Assembly: GCF_000013565.1 (NCBI RefSeq)
Contig: NC_007802.1
Location: 1,302,001 to 1,366,000 of the forward strand
Length of the DNA: 64,000 bases
Direction of reading: 5' to 3'
DNA from: Jannaschia sp. CCS1
GTDB lineage: Bacteria > Pseudomonadota > Alphaproteobacteria > Rhodobacterales > Rhodobacteraceae
Every line of letters starts with the position of its first letter. The stretch's first letter is position 1. This document shows positions 17,090 through 25,385 of the stretch, piece after piece. The position numbers and the translations under genes were made by a program. The notes under the pieces are model-generated. The model ran no database searches. It saw nothing but the letters and a program-made list of their open reading frames with translations, and was not told where the DNA came from.

Positions 17090-18004
17090 TTAAAACTGAT
17101 ACCGGCGCATCCGGGATTGGATGGCGAAGAGGTAGAAGCAGACACCCACAAGGATGATCGCGAACATGGCGCTGGCGATGGCAGAGCCCATATGCGGGTC
17201 GCCCAATTGCAACTGGAAGCCGAAGAAGGTGCGGTACATGAATGTGCCAAGGATATCGGTGGCATAGTTCGGCCCGGCAAGCGCGCCCTGGGCGGCATAG
17301 ATCAGGTCGAAGGCATTGAAGTTACCCACAAACGTCAGGATGGAGATGATGCCGATGGACGGGAGGATCAGCGGCAGTTTGATCTTCCAGAAGGCGGAAA
17401 ATCCGGTGATCCCGTCACATTCGCCTGCCTCAAGGATCTCATCGGGGATCGACAGGAGCGCGGCGTAGATCAGCATCATCGGGATGCCGACGAACTGCCA
17501 GACGGAGATCAGGGCGAGGGTCGTCAGAGACGTCTCCTCCAGCCCCAGCCAGGGTTGATAGAGGAAGCCAAGGCCCACGGCGTCCAGCATTTCGGGCGCG
17601 ATGCCCCAGATCGGCGACAGGATCAGCTTCCACGCAAAGCCCACGATCACGAAGGACAGGATGGTGGGGACGAAAATCGCGGTGCGGTAGAAGGCGCTGA
17701 ACCGCAGGCGCGGGTTGCTAAGAAGCGCGGCCAGAAGAATGCCGATGGGATTTTGCACCAGCATGTGGACGAAGAAAAACCAGAAATTGTTGCCAAGCGC
17801 GTTCCAGAAGCTCTCGGACCAACGCGGGTCCCCGAAGAGCGTGCGGAAGTTATCGAGGCCCACGAAGATCCGTTCCTGATCCACCTCCGTGAACAGCGAC
17901 AGGCGCAGGGTGTTGAACAGGGGGACAATCATGATCGCGGTGTAGACGAGCACAGCCGGTGCCAGGAACACGATGATATGCCACTTGATACGCGATTGGC
18001 GCAT
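17090..18004 (-). CDS. ABC transporter permease, CUT1 family (MalF/UgpA type)
   Basis: 304 residues from the ATG at 18004, which has an excellent AAAGGAGG site. The longer frame to 18190 adds an arginine-rich leader running back into the binding-protein gene and is rejected. Six membrane segments and the EAA loop (EILEAGECDGITGFSAFWKIKLPLILPS) are present. It is the first permease after the binding protein. Confidence 0.92.
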   Translation of the reverse strand: MRQSRIKWHIIVFLAPAVLVYTAIMIVPLFNTLRLSLFTEVDQERIFVGLDNFRTLFGDPRWSESFWNALGNNFWFFFVHMLVQNPIGILLAALLSNPRLRFSAFYRTAIFVPTILSFVIVGFAWKLILSPIWGIAPEMLDAVGLGFLYQPWLGLEETSLTTLALISVWQFVGIPMMLIYAALLSIPDEILEAGECDGITGFSAFWKIKLPLILPSIGIISILTFVGNFNAFDLIYAAQGALAGPNYATDILGTFMYRTFFGFQLQLGDPHMGSAIASAMFAIILVGVCFYLFAIQSRMRRYQF

Positions 18005-18038
18005 GACAGCCTCCTTTAAAATCGGGTGAGGGTTGGGG

Positions 18039-18068
18039 TGATCCGGGCGAGACCTGCCGCCCGGATCA
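18039..18068 (-). other. Stem-loop between ABC binding-protein and permease genes
   Basis: A perfect 11-bp inverted repeat (TGATCCGGGCG / CGCCCGGATCA, 8-base loop) lies in the 83-base gap between the binding protein and the MalF-type permease. There is no T-run, so it is likely to stabilise the upstream mRNA, as the malE-malF repeat does in enterics. Confidence 0.65.
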
Positions 18069-18087
18069 AATGCAGCAAACTGGGAGG

Positions 18088-19344
18088 TTACTGCTGCGGT
18101 TCGTACCAGGAGGCGAGGCCTTCCTGCAGACGCGCGGCGGCGTCGGCGGGGGCTTCTGCGCCACGGATCACCTGGGTGGAGGCGTTCCACGTCTCGTTTT
18201 CCAGGTTCGGCGTGCCGCGCGACAGGATCTGGTAGGTGGACCGGATCGAGCTTTCACACTCCCCTCGCCAGGAAATCATTTCCTGCGCCAGCGGATCTTC
18301 CAGTTCAACCTCGGCGTTTGACAGCGGGAAGAAGCCCGGCAGCGCGTTGGCGTAGATGGAGGCAAACTCAGCCGAACCAACCCAATTGAGGAAGGTGCGT
18401 GCGGCTTCGGCATTGGGGGAGGCGGCGTTCAGACCGATGGCGATATCGGTGTGATCCGAGATGAAACACTCATCGCCCGCGTTCGGCACCGGCGGGGCGA
18501 AGGCACCCATAGCAAAGTCGGCCTGCGCGTTGAAGCCGGTGATTTCCCAGCTGCCTGCCGGATAAATCGCGGCGCGCCCCAAGGTGAACAGGTTTTGGCT
18601 ATCCGGATAGGTCTGTGCCTCATAGCCGCGGCCGAGGTAATCGCCCCAACGTGCAAGCTGTTCCAGCGGTCCGACCCATTCGGGATCCGTGAGTGATTGT
18701 TCACCGGCAATCAAGGCGAGGCGACCTTCTTCGCCGCGCCAGTAGTTTGGCCCGATATTGTTGTAGCCCATGGTGGCCGCTTCCCACTGGTCGGCGGTGC
18801 CCATGGCCATCGGGATGTAATTGCCGTCCTCCTCAATCGCGTCGAGCACGGCGAAGAATTCGTCAACGTTCGTGGGCTCTTCCAAGCCAAGCTCCGCGAA
18901 GGCGTCGGCGTTGTAGATGAAGCCGTGGATCACGGAGGCCATCGGCATGCAGAAGGTCGCCGCGCCATCATCGGTCTGCCATGCGGATTGCGCCACGTCC
19001 GAGAAGTTGGCCATCGCGTCCAGATCGCTGAGGTCGGTCAGGTGACCCGCCTCATAGAGCGCGAGGGACGCATCAAACGGACGGCAGGTGATCAGGTCAC
19101 CGGCGGAGCCTGCGTCCAGCTTCGAGTTCAGGACGGCGTTGTATTCCGCAGGCGCAGACGGCGTGAACTGAACCGAGATGCCGGGGTTTTCGGCTTCAAA
19201 CGCCGGGATAATGACGTCCTGCCAAAGCGTCAGGTCGTCGTTGCGCCAGCTTTCGATCGTCAGCGTCACATCCTGCGCAGATGCGGCGGTGCCGACCAGC
19301 ATGGTTGTGGCCAGCAGGCTGGCGGTAAGTTTCTTCATGGACAT
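18088..19344 (-). CDS. ABC transporter sugar-binding protein, CUT1 family
   Basis: 418 residues with a Sec signal peptide (hydrophobic core ~8-20, ending TAASAQ). The mature protein has the MalE-type two-lobe fold (LTIESWRNDDLTLWQDVIIPAFE at the start). The ATG at 19344 is chosen because GGGAGG lies seven bases upstream. The gene follows murQ by 39 bases. The probable ligand is an N-acetylated amino sugar or a peptidoglycan/chitin fragment, inferred from the surrounding enzymes. Confidence 0.9.
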   Translation of the reverse strand: MSMKKLTASLLATTMLVGTAASAQDVTLTIESWRNDDLTLWQDVIIPAFEAENPGISVQFTPSAPAEYNAVLNSKLDAGSAGDLITCRPFDASLALYEAGHLTDLSDLDAMANFSDVAQSAWQTDDGAATFCMPMASVIHGFIYNADAFAELGLEEPTNVDEFFAVLDAIEEDGNYIPMAMGTADQWEAATMGYNNIGPNYWRGEEGRLALIAGEQSLTDPEWVGPLEQLARWGDYLGRGYEAQTYPDSQNLFTLGRAAIYPAGSWEITGFNAQADFAMGAFAPPVPNAGDECFISDHTDIAIGLNAASPNAEAARTFLNWVGSAEFASIYANALPGFFPLSNAEVELEDPLAQEMISWRGECESSIRSTYQILSRGTPNLENETWNASTQVIRGAEAPADAAARLQEGLASWYEPQQ

Positions 19345-19383
19345 TTGGTTTCCTCCCTTAAGTCCTTTGATCCCGGTCGTTCA

Positions 19384-20280
19384 TCAGCGACGACCCATAA
19401 GTTCCGCCAAAGCAGGGCGGAGAATACCATCGGTCCGCGAAAGGCGGGCCATGGCGTCGTTCAAATCCGATGCGCCCGCGGCGAGCAGGACCGCAGGCTT
19501 CACCTCGTTCTCGGCTGTGGCAAGACAGTGTTCCGCGCGGGTCTCGGACACATTGGCAATGATCGCGATCATCCCAACCGCCCGCGCCCGCAACTTCGCA
19601 TTGTCGGCGCGCACATTGACCATCATCCCGTCATGCACATGGCCAAGCGCCAGGCCCATGACGGTTGACATGGTGTTGAGCGCCGCCTTCTGGGCCGTGC
19701 CCGCCCCCATCCGTGTTGATCCGGCGAGAACCTCTGCGGGCGTTGCCAAGCAGATGGCAATGTTCGCGAGGCCCAGAAGCGGCGTGCCCGCGTTGTTGGC
19801 GATGCAAATCGTTGTAGCGCCTATTGCGCGGGCCCGCTGTGCAGCTTCGACCGCGTAGGGCGTCGATCCGGACGCGCTCACCAGGATAACGGCATCGCGC
19901 GGGTTTATGGCGTCTGCAATCCGTTGCGCGGCTTCAGCGTCGTCCTCTGTCTCACCGGGCATGACTGCATCCGTCGGAATGCCGCCAGCCATATGAATGG
20001 TGATCTGGGCGAGGTCGATGCCGAAAGTGCCTGCCAGCTCACAGGCGTCCGCCATCGCCATCAAGCCGGACGAGCCCGCCGCAACATAATGAAGCGTTCC
20101 CCCGCTCTTGATCACGTCGGCCATACGTTCACCGGCGCACGCCAGTTCAGTTGCGCAGGAGGTGACAGCATCCAAAGCATCGCGATGCGCCCGTGCAAGG
20201 ATGAGGGCTGCGTCAGTCATCGGCAAGGCATCAAGGCCCTTCGCGGCCATATGCAATTGCTCTGTTTGACGCTGTAACAT
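19384..20280 (-). CDS. murQ: N-acetylmuramic acid 6-phosphate etherase
   Basis: 298 residues, the usual MurQ length. A SIS fold with the family signature PAEVLAGSTRMGAGTAQKAALN and the MVNVRADNAKLRARAVGMI block near residues 210-235. MurQ splits MurNAc-6-phosphate into GlcNAc-6-phosphate and D-lactate in the cytoplasm. Its product is the substrate of NagA, encoded in the divergent operon. The ribosome site GGGGGAGAG precedes the ATG. As first gene of the importer operon it indicates that MurNAc-containing material is a transported substrate or is recycled together with it. Confidence 0.92.
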   Translation of the reverse strand: MLQRQTEQLHMAAKGLDALPMTDAALILARAHRDALDAVTSCATELACAGERMADVIKSGGTLHYVAAGSSGLMAMADACELAGTFGIDLAQITIHMAGGIPTDAVMPGETEDDAEAAQRIADAINPRDAVILVSASGSTPYAVEAAQRARAIGATTICIANNAGTPLLGLANIAICLATPAEVLAGSTRMGAGTAQKAALNTMSTVMGLALGHVHDGMMVNVRADNAKLRARAVGMIAIIANVSETRAEHCLATAENEVKPAVLLAAGASDLNDAMARLSRTDGILRPALAELMGRR

Positions 20281-20308
20281 GATCTCTCCCCCAAGGATTC
20301 GTTATTTG

Positions 20309-20415
20309 ATACCTTTTTAATACCTTTGTGCCAAGAAGTTTCTTTTGCGGGCAAAAAAGGACTGTTTTTGGTAGCTTATTTTGCAGAAAAGTCTGGCATT
20401 CCACAAAATGGTATT
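20309..20415. promoter_or_regulatory. Divergent regulatory region with repeated AATACC/GGTATT half-sites
   Basis: The 148-base gap between murQ and the kinase gene is AT-rich and holds a direct repeat ATACCTTT at 20309-20316 and 20320-20327 (11-base period), with a GGTATT in opposite orientation at 20410-20415. These are candidate sites for the GntR/UTRA regulator encoded downstream. No single clear palindrome was found. Confidence 0.35.
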
Positions 20416-20428
20416 GTATTGGCTTTGT

Positions 20429-21310
20429 ATGGCTCATGTAAGCGATTCATCCATAATCGGCGTCGACGGCGGGGGAACGACCTGTCGCTTTGCGCTTGTG
20501 CATGGGGGTCGTCGATATGATGTTCAGAGGCGGGCGGCCAATGCGACCACCGATCCGGTTGGCGCGCTTGCGGCGCTGCAAGAGGGTCTGTCGGCACTCG
20601 CGCAGGCCGCCAATATTCCAATGACTGAGCTGGAGACGTTTCCCGCTTTCTTGGGGTTGGCGGGAGTTGTGGATGACACAATCGCACGTGATCTGGCGCA
20701 GGCCCTGCCGTTGCAAACTGTCCGGATCGAGGATGACCGTCGATCCGCGATGGTGGGCGCGCTCGGCACATCGGATGGATGCGTGATCGGGATCGGCACC
20801 GGGTCCTTTTTCGGCCGGCGGGTTGATGCGCGCGATCGGATAATCGGCGGATGGGGGTTTATCTTGGGTGATGCTGCATCGGGCGCCGATTTGGGACGGC
20901 ATCTGTTGCGATGTGTTCTGGAGGTGCATGACGGATTGCGGGACGCGACGGCACTCACCGACCATATGCTGGCGAAATTCGGTTCCGTTGCGGGCGTCGT
21001 CGCGTTCGCGACATCGGCCAAGCCGGGTGACTTTGCGGGCTTTGCGCCGCAGATCGTTGCTGCCGCGCAGGAGGGCGACAAGGTCGCCTGCCACCTGATG
21101 AACCAGGGTGCGCAAAACGTCAGTGATGCGCTGCGGGACCTTGGATGGCAGCAGGGGGAGCGGATCTGCGCCTTGGGCGGGCTTGCACCGCACTACGCCC
21201 CCTACCTGCCAGCCGACATCGCAGCCCATCTGGCGGAGCCTGCGGGCACAGCGCTGGACGGCACGCTGATCCTTGCGGCGCAATTGACCCCGATGGGAGA
21301 GACGGCATGA
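20429..21310 (+). CDS. BadF/BadG-type amino-sugar kinase (GlcNAc/MurNAc kinase-like)
   Basis: 293 residues from the ATG at 20429 (an in-frame ATG at 20381 gives a poor leader); no clear Shine-Dalgarno is visible. The ASKHA kinase fold shows phosphate-1 (GVDGGGTTCRFAL), the metal-binding block with a conserved Gly-Gly-Trp-Gly (IIGGWGFILGDAASG) and the adenosine region (ALGGLAPHY). GlcNAc kinases and the clostridial MurNAc/GlcNAc kinase MurK belong to this family. It would supply the 6-phosphates required by MurQ and NagA, which is needed because ABC import delivers unphosphorylated sugar. It overlaps gntR by ATGA. Confidence 0.87.
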   Translation: MAHVSDSSIIGVDGGGTTCRFALVHGGRRYDVQRRAANATTDPVGALAALQEGLSALAQAANIPMTELETFPAFLGLAGVVDDTIARDLAQALPLQTVRIEDDRRSAMVGALGTSDGCVIGIGTGSFFGRRVDARDRIIGGWGFILGDAASGADLGRHLLRCVLEVHDGLRDATALTDHMLAKFGSVAGVVAFATSAKPGDFAGFAPQIVAAAQEGDKVACHLMNQGAQNVSDALRDLGWQQGERICALGGLAPHYAPYLPADIAAHLAEPAGTALDGTLILAAQLTPMGETA

Positions 21311-22056
21311 GCATCACGGATTACCTGCGTGACGCGCCGCCGATCTTGTCGGGCAAGGGCCCGCGTTACATGCAGCTGCGCGAACGGTTGAGTGACGCCA
21401 TCGGTGCGGGTATCCTGACGCCCGGCAGCGCGCTTCCGTCGGAGCGGGAGATTGGCAATCTGACCGATCTGTCGCGCGTGACCGTGCGCAAGGCCATACA
21501 GGCGCTGGTGGACAGCGGCGATGTCGTCCAGCGGCAAGGGTCCGGGTCGTTCGTGACCGAACGGGCGGAGCGGTTGCAGCAATCCCTGTCGCACCTGACG
21601 TCGTTCTCCGAAGATATGGCCCGTCGCGGCATGTCCACCAAGGTTCAGATGCTGGAGCAAAGTGTTTGTCTGCCCTCCGCCGATGAGGTGGCGGCGCTCG
21701 GCATTGAGAATGGCGCGTCTGTCTCTCGGCTGGCGCGTCTGCGTATGGCCGATGGACGTCCCTTGGCGATTGAGCGGGCGTCGCTGCCTGTCGATATTCT
21801 GCCCAACCCCATGGAGGTCACGGCCTCGCTTTATGATGTGTTGGAGCGGCTCGACAGGCGTCCTGTTCGGGCCGTTCAGAAAATATCAGCGATCAATCTG
21901 CAAGAGGCGGACGCGAGCCTGCTGGGGGTGCCTGCCGGGGCGGCGGGGCTGCGGATCGAGCGTTTGTCCTATCTGGCGTCCGGCCAGATCGCGGAGTTCA
22001 CAAAATCCATCTATCGCGGCGATGCCTACGACTTCGTGGCAGAGCTGCGCCTTTGA
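21307..22056 (+). CDS. GntR family regulator, HutC/UTRA type (NagR-like)
   Basis: 249 residues from the ATG at 21307, overlapping the kinase stop; the frame open further upstream is a shadow. An N-terminal winged helix (PRYMQLRERLSDAIGAGILTPGSALPSEREI...VTVRKAIQALVDSGDVVQRQGSGSFV) is joined to a UTRA ligand domain ending FTKSIYRGDAYDFVAELRL. UTRA regulators of this type commonly sense GlcNAc-6-P or GlcN-6-P and control nag genes, which fits the operon. Confidence 0.92.
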   Translation: MSITDYLRDAPPILSGKGPRYMQLRERLSDAIGAGILTPGSALPSEREIGNLTDLSRVTVRKAIQALVDSGDVVQRQGSGSFVTERAERLQQSLSHLTSFSEDMARRGMSTKVQMLEQSVCLPSADEVAALGIENGASVSRLARLRMADGRPLAIERASLPVDILPNPMEVTASLYDVLERLDRRPVRAVQKISAINLQEADASLLGVPAGAAGLRIERLSYLASGQIAEFTKSIYRGDAYDFVAELRL

Positions 22057-22071
22057 GAAAGGCTGCCAATC

Positions 22072-23103
22072 ATGACTGAGACTACATCCCAGATGCGACG
22101 AGAGGTACTTGAGATCCCCGCCGCAATTGACCGATTGCTATCGCAAGGCACGCCGGAGATCGCGCGGATCGCCGCGGCGGTCGCAAAGGCGGACCCCAGG
22201 TTTGCCGTGACGGTTGCGCGCGGGTCGTCGGACCATGCCTGCACCTTCCTGAAATACGCGCTGGAACTGGAATTGGGCCTGCCGGTCGCCTCCATCGGGC
22301 CGTCGGTTGCATCGATCTACGGGGCGCAGCTGAAGCTTGCGAATTCGATCACCTTGTCCGTCTCGCAATCGGGCAAAAGCCCGGACATCGTCGCGATGAG
22401 CCGGGCGGCGACCGAGGGCGACAGTTTCACCGTGGCGATCACCAATGACGCGCAGTCTCCGCTGTCAGACGCCAGCAGCCATACGATCGACATCCACGCG
22501 GGCCCGGAGATCAGCGTTGCGGCGACCAAGACGTTCGTGACCTCTGCGGCTGCCGGTTTGATCCTGCTGGCGGAATGGAAGGATGACGACATCTTGCGGG
22601 CCGCCCTGCGTGGCTTGCCGGAGTGTCTGTCCAAAGCCGCGACCCATGATTGGCCGGACTTGCGCGCCGCGATTGGATCCGCGTCCTCTCTGTTCACACT
22701 GGGGCGGGGTCCGGCCTGGGCGATCTCGAACGAGGCGGCTTTGAAGTTCAAGGAAACCTGCCAGATCCACGCTGAAAGTTACTCCTCGGCTGAGGTTCTG
22801 CATGGCCCTGTCTCCATCGTTGGCGGTGGCTTCCCTGTCCTGTGTTTCGCCAGTGGCGATGCGGCAGAAGCCTCGGTCACCGACGTGGCAGACCAATTGG
22901 CCGCCAAAGGCGCGCGGGTGTTTGTGACGTCCGACAAAGCCGATACCGCCCATTGCCTGCCGCACGTCCGCACGGGCCACCCGTTGACCGATCCGCTGGC
23001 ATTGATCGTGTCATTCTACGCGATGATCGAGAAAGTTGCGGCAGAGCGGGGCGTGAACCCCGATGCGCCGAGGCACCTGAACAAGGTCACGGAAACCGTA
23101 TGA
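22072..23103 (+). CDS. SIS-domain glucosamine-6-phosphate deaminase (NagB-II, GlmS-isomerase-like)
   Basis: 343 residues: two SIS domains equivalent to the isomerase half of GlmS without the glutaminase half. Visible blocks are VARGSSDHACTFLKYALE, SQSGKSPDIVAMSRAA, ISVAATKTFVTS and the second domain KFKETCQIHAESYSSAEVLHGPVSIV. Stand-alone enzymes of this type deaminate GlcN-6-P to fructose-6-P, replacing classical NagB. It lies between the regulator and nagA, overlapping nagA by ATGA, which supports that role; an AgaS-like role is the alternative. Confidence 0.88.
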   Translation: MTETTSQMRREVLEIPAAIDRLLSQGTPEIARIAAAVAKADPRFAVTVARGSSDHACTFLKYALELELGLPVASIGPSVASIYGAQLKLANSITLSVSQSGKSPDIVAMSRAATEGDSFTVAITNDAQSPLSDASSHTIDIHAGPEISVAATKTFVTSAAAGLILLAEWKDDDILRAALRGLPECLSKAATHDWPDLRAAIGSASSLFTLGRGPAWAISNEAALKFKETCQIHAESYSSAEVLHGPVSIVGGGFPVLCFASGDAAEASVTDVADQLAAKGARVFVTSDKADTAHCLPHVRTGHPLTDPLALIVSFYAMIEKVAAERGVNPDAPRHLNKVTETV

Positions 23104-24260
23104 GTGGCGGCTTGCGCGCCCTGACCGGGGCTGAGATCTTTGACGGCACGACGCGTCATGCCCGCCACGCATTGGTATGGGATGGCGGGGTTGTGCGTGG
23201 CATCGTGCCCGAGGCAGAGGTGCCCGAGGCGGCAGATGTGACGTGTCTGACGGGTGGCCTCCTGTGCCCCGGGTTCGTTGACCTTCAGGTGAATGGCGGT
23301 GGGGGCGTCCTGTTCAATGACGACCAAAGCGTTGCCGCCTTGCGTATGATCGCCGCCGCCCATGCAGGCCTTGGGGCGACGTCCATTCTGCCGACGCTGA
23401 TCACCGATACGCCGGACCGGACCGACAATGCGATCTCTGCCGTGGCCGATGCGATTGATCAGGGCGTGGACGGCATTATCGGTCTGCATCTGGAAGGGCC
23501 GCATCTGTCGGTGCCCCGCAAAGGGGCCCATGATGCGACGCTGATCCGGGCGATGGACGACGCGGATTTGGCCCGCCTTCTGGACGCAGCCATTCGGTTG
23601 CCGCTCCTGAAAATCACCGTCGCGCCCGAGACGGTCACGCCGGATCAGATCGCAGCGCTTCACGATGCGGGTGTTCTGGTGTCGCTAGGCCACAGCGACG
23701 CGGGGTTCGCCACATGTCAGGCTGCGGCAAGCGCGGGCGCGCGATGTGTGACCCATCTGTTCAATGCGATGAGCCAGCTTGGCAACCGCGAACCCGGCCT
23801 TGTGGGCGCGGCCCTGACACTGGGGTCGCTGTCGGCGGGGCTGATTGCCGATGGCGTTCATGTGCACGAGGCCTCGGTTCGGGCGGCGATGGCTGCAAAG
23901 GCAGGTCCGGGGCAGATGTTCCTGGTCAGCGATGCCATGGCGGTCGCGGGATCTGACATCGACAGTTTCACACTGAATGACCGCCGGATCCTGCGCCGCG
24001 ACGGTCGTCTGACATTGGAGAATGGCACCTTGGCGGGGGCCGACCTTGACCTGCTGACAGCGGTACGAAATATGGTGCTGTGGGGCGCGGCATCGGAAGA
24101 GGTCGCCCTGGCGATGGCCACTTCGATCCCCGCTGACCTATGCGCCGCCGCGTGCAACGTTGGCCGGCTGGAAGAGGGGGCCAAGGCCGACATCCTGCAC
24201 CTGATGCCCGGCCAGACGACCTGTGCCGCGATCTGGCAATCGGGGCGGCAGATCGTCTAG
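23100..24260 (+). CDS. nagA: N-acetylglucosamine-6-phosphate deacetylase
   Basis: 386 residues from the ATG at 23100; the frame open from 22842 is a shadow of the upstream gene. An amidohydrolase fold with the NagA landmarks: GFVDLQVNGGGG, GLHLEGPHLSVPRKGAH, SLGHSDAGF, THLFNAMSQL and the catalytic aspartate in LVSDAMAVAG. It removes acetate from GlcNAc-6-P, feeding the deaminase encoded upstream. It is the last gene of the kinase-gntR-deaminase-nagA operon. Confidence 0.94.
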   Translation: MSGGLRALTGAEIFDGTTRHARHALVWDGGVVRGIVPEAEVPEAADVTCLTGGLLCPGFVDLQVNGGGGVLFNDDQSVAALRMIAAAHAGLGATSILPTLITDTPDRTDNAISAVADAIDQGVDGIIGLHLEGPHLSVPRKGAHDATLIRAMDDADLARLLDAAIRLPLLKITVAPETVTPDQIAALHDAGVLVSLGHSDAGFATCQAAASAGARCVTHLFNAMSQLGNREPGLVGAALTLGSLSAGLIADGVHVHEASVRAAMAAKAGPGQMFLVSDAMAVAGSDIDSFTLNDRRILRRDGRLTLENGTLAGADLDLLTAVRNMVLWGAASEEVALAMATSIPADLCAAACNVGRLEEGAKADILHLMPGQTTCAAIWQSGRQIV

Positions 24261-24287
24261 CACGTACATCTCGGCCTTACCGCCCCG

Positions 24288-24880
24288 TCAGATGCGAGAC
24301 ACACGCCAATCGGGGTAGAGCCCGGCATCCCGGCAGAAGGGCCCCGTATCGTGGCCCGAGAAGAGGCCATCACGGGTCACCAACACGGTTTTCCAGCCGC
24401 GTGCGGCAGCGCCCAGAATGTCGGTGTGAAGCGTGTCCCCGCACATGATGATCTGATCGGGGCGGGTGCCTGCCAGCGAACGTTCGATCAGGTCATAGAC
24501 CTCCGGGAATGGTTTGCCGAAAAAACGCACGTTGCTAAGGCCCTGATCCGCCAGCAGATGACCGAAGTGGCCCGGTTCGAGCGAAAATCCCGTGTCCCGT
24601 GGGGCCACAAGATCAGCGTTCGCAATCAGCACCGGGCGGTGGTGGCGCAGAAGGGACGCACTCAGCATCTCTTGCTGTGCATCCGTCCAGCCTGATGATG
24701 ACAGGAACAAGATCCCGTCCACTGCGTCATAGTCCGCCGCGGTGTCCCCCGGCCTGACGTGATCGGTTTGAATGTCGGACAACTCATCTTCGGGCGCGGC
24801 GATGATGCCCCAGACACCGGGTTCCAACGCGGCCAACGTCGCGTTTCGGCTGGTGATGATTTCATCTTCCAGCACCAACG
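24288..24880 (-). pseudogene. Truncated HAD superfamily phosphatase (class IIA, TIGR01459-like), N-terminus missing
   Basis: About 195 codons match the C-terminal two thirds of the HAD-IIA hydrolases (compare the intact gene at 61880). The lysine block FFGKPFPEVYD and the metal-binding GDTLHTDILGAAARG are present. The N-terminal nucleophile motif (DxWGVLxDG) and the SNSxKR block are absent. The homologous part begins at about 24878; upstream, the DNA codes in another frame for an unrelated fragment. It could be translated from TTG/GTG just after a CGGAGG, but without the catalytic aspartate it cannot be a phosphatase. Confidence 0.7.
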
Positions 24881-25089
24881 ACCTCCGGAGAAATGGTCGA
24901 CACGATCCGGCGGACGATGTCATCTTGGAGCATGAATATGTCGCCCAGATTGCGCGAATAGACTTCGGACCAACGATAATGCCGCGCCAGTGCATCAACC
25001 AGAAAAGGGTGCAACGCATCAGGCTTTCGCTCGTCTGCTGGCTTCGCCCATGAAAGTTTCGCGCTCAGCTTCTGCGAAGTCTCTGTCAA
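24862..25089 (-). pseudogene. Fragment of an adenylate-cyclase/TolB-TPR type regulator
   Basis: A stretch of about 50 codons (near 25015-24862) reads LVDALARHYRWSEVYSRNLGDIF then MLQDDIVRRIVSTISPEV. This matches the WxExYxRxLxDIFxLQDxI block found between the cyclase or winged-helix domain and the TPR repeats of class III adenylate-cyclase-like proteins. Everything else of that multi-hundred-residue family is missing. A stop falls 17 bases inside the neighbouring HAD fragment, so the junction is probably a deletion scar joining two unrelated genes. Confidence 0.55.
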
Positions 25090-25385
25090 ATGGAGCGGTG
25101 CGACCCTTAAGGCGCGTTGGCTTGGTGCCCGGACGGGCGGTGATCTTCTCCGACCTCACGCCACCAGATCCAACATCGAATATACCGTATCCAGAGGGAC
25201 ACGGTTGGTAAACTTGGGTCGGCCTCAGGAGCGCGCGTGGCCCGCCCTGAACGATTATCCCACTACCAGCTACATCGCAGGCTAGCGGGGCATCAAACGC
25301 AGTCTTCGACAAATCTGTTGAAGATTGCACGACTTGCAGCGCTAATGGTTTTCGGGAGAATCTGCTTACATCTTGGGAGGATACA
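25090..25385 (+). other. Gap with decayed sequence and the upstream region of the importer operon
   Basis: No convincing gene. On the minus strand a short readable peptide ends VPLDTVYSMLDLVA near 25140-25215, which may be a remnant of something I cannot name. The right-hand part carries an imperfect palindrome and the GGGAGG ribosome site of the next gene. Confidence 0.4.
25303..25324. promoter_or_regulatory. Imperfect palindrome upstream of the Afu/Fbp-like operon
   Basis: Arms TCTTCGACA (25303-25311) and TGTTGAAGA (25316-25324) are complementary with one mismatch around a 4-base centre, about 60 bases before the binding-protein start. It is a candidate operator for an unidentified regulator. 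It does not resemble the palindrome in front of the imelysin operon. Confidence 0.4.
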
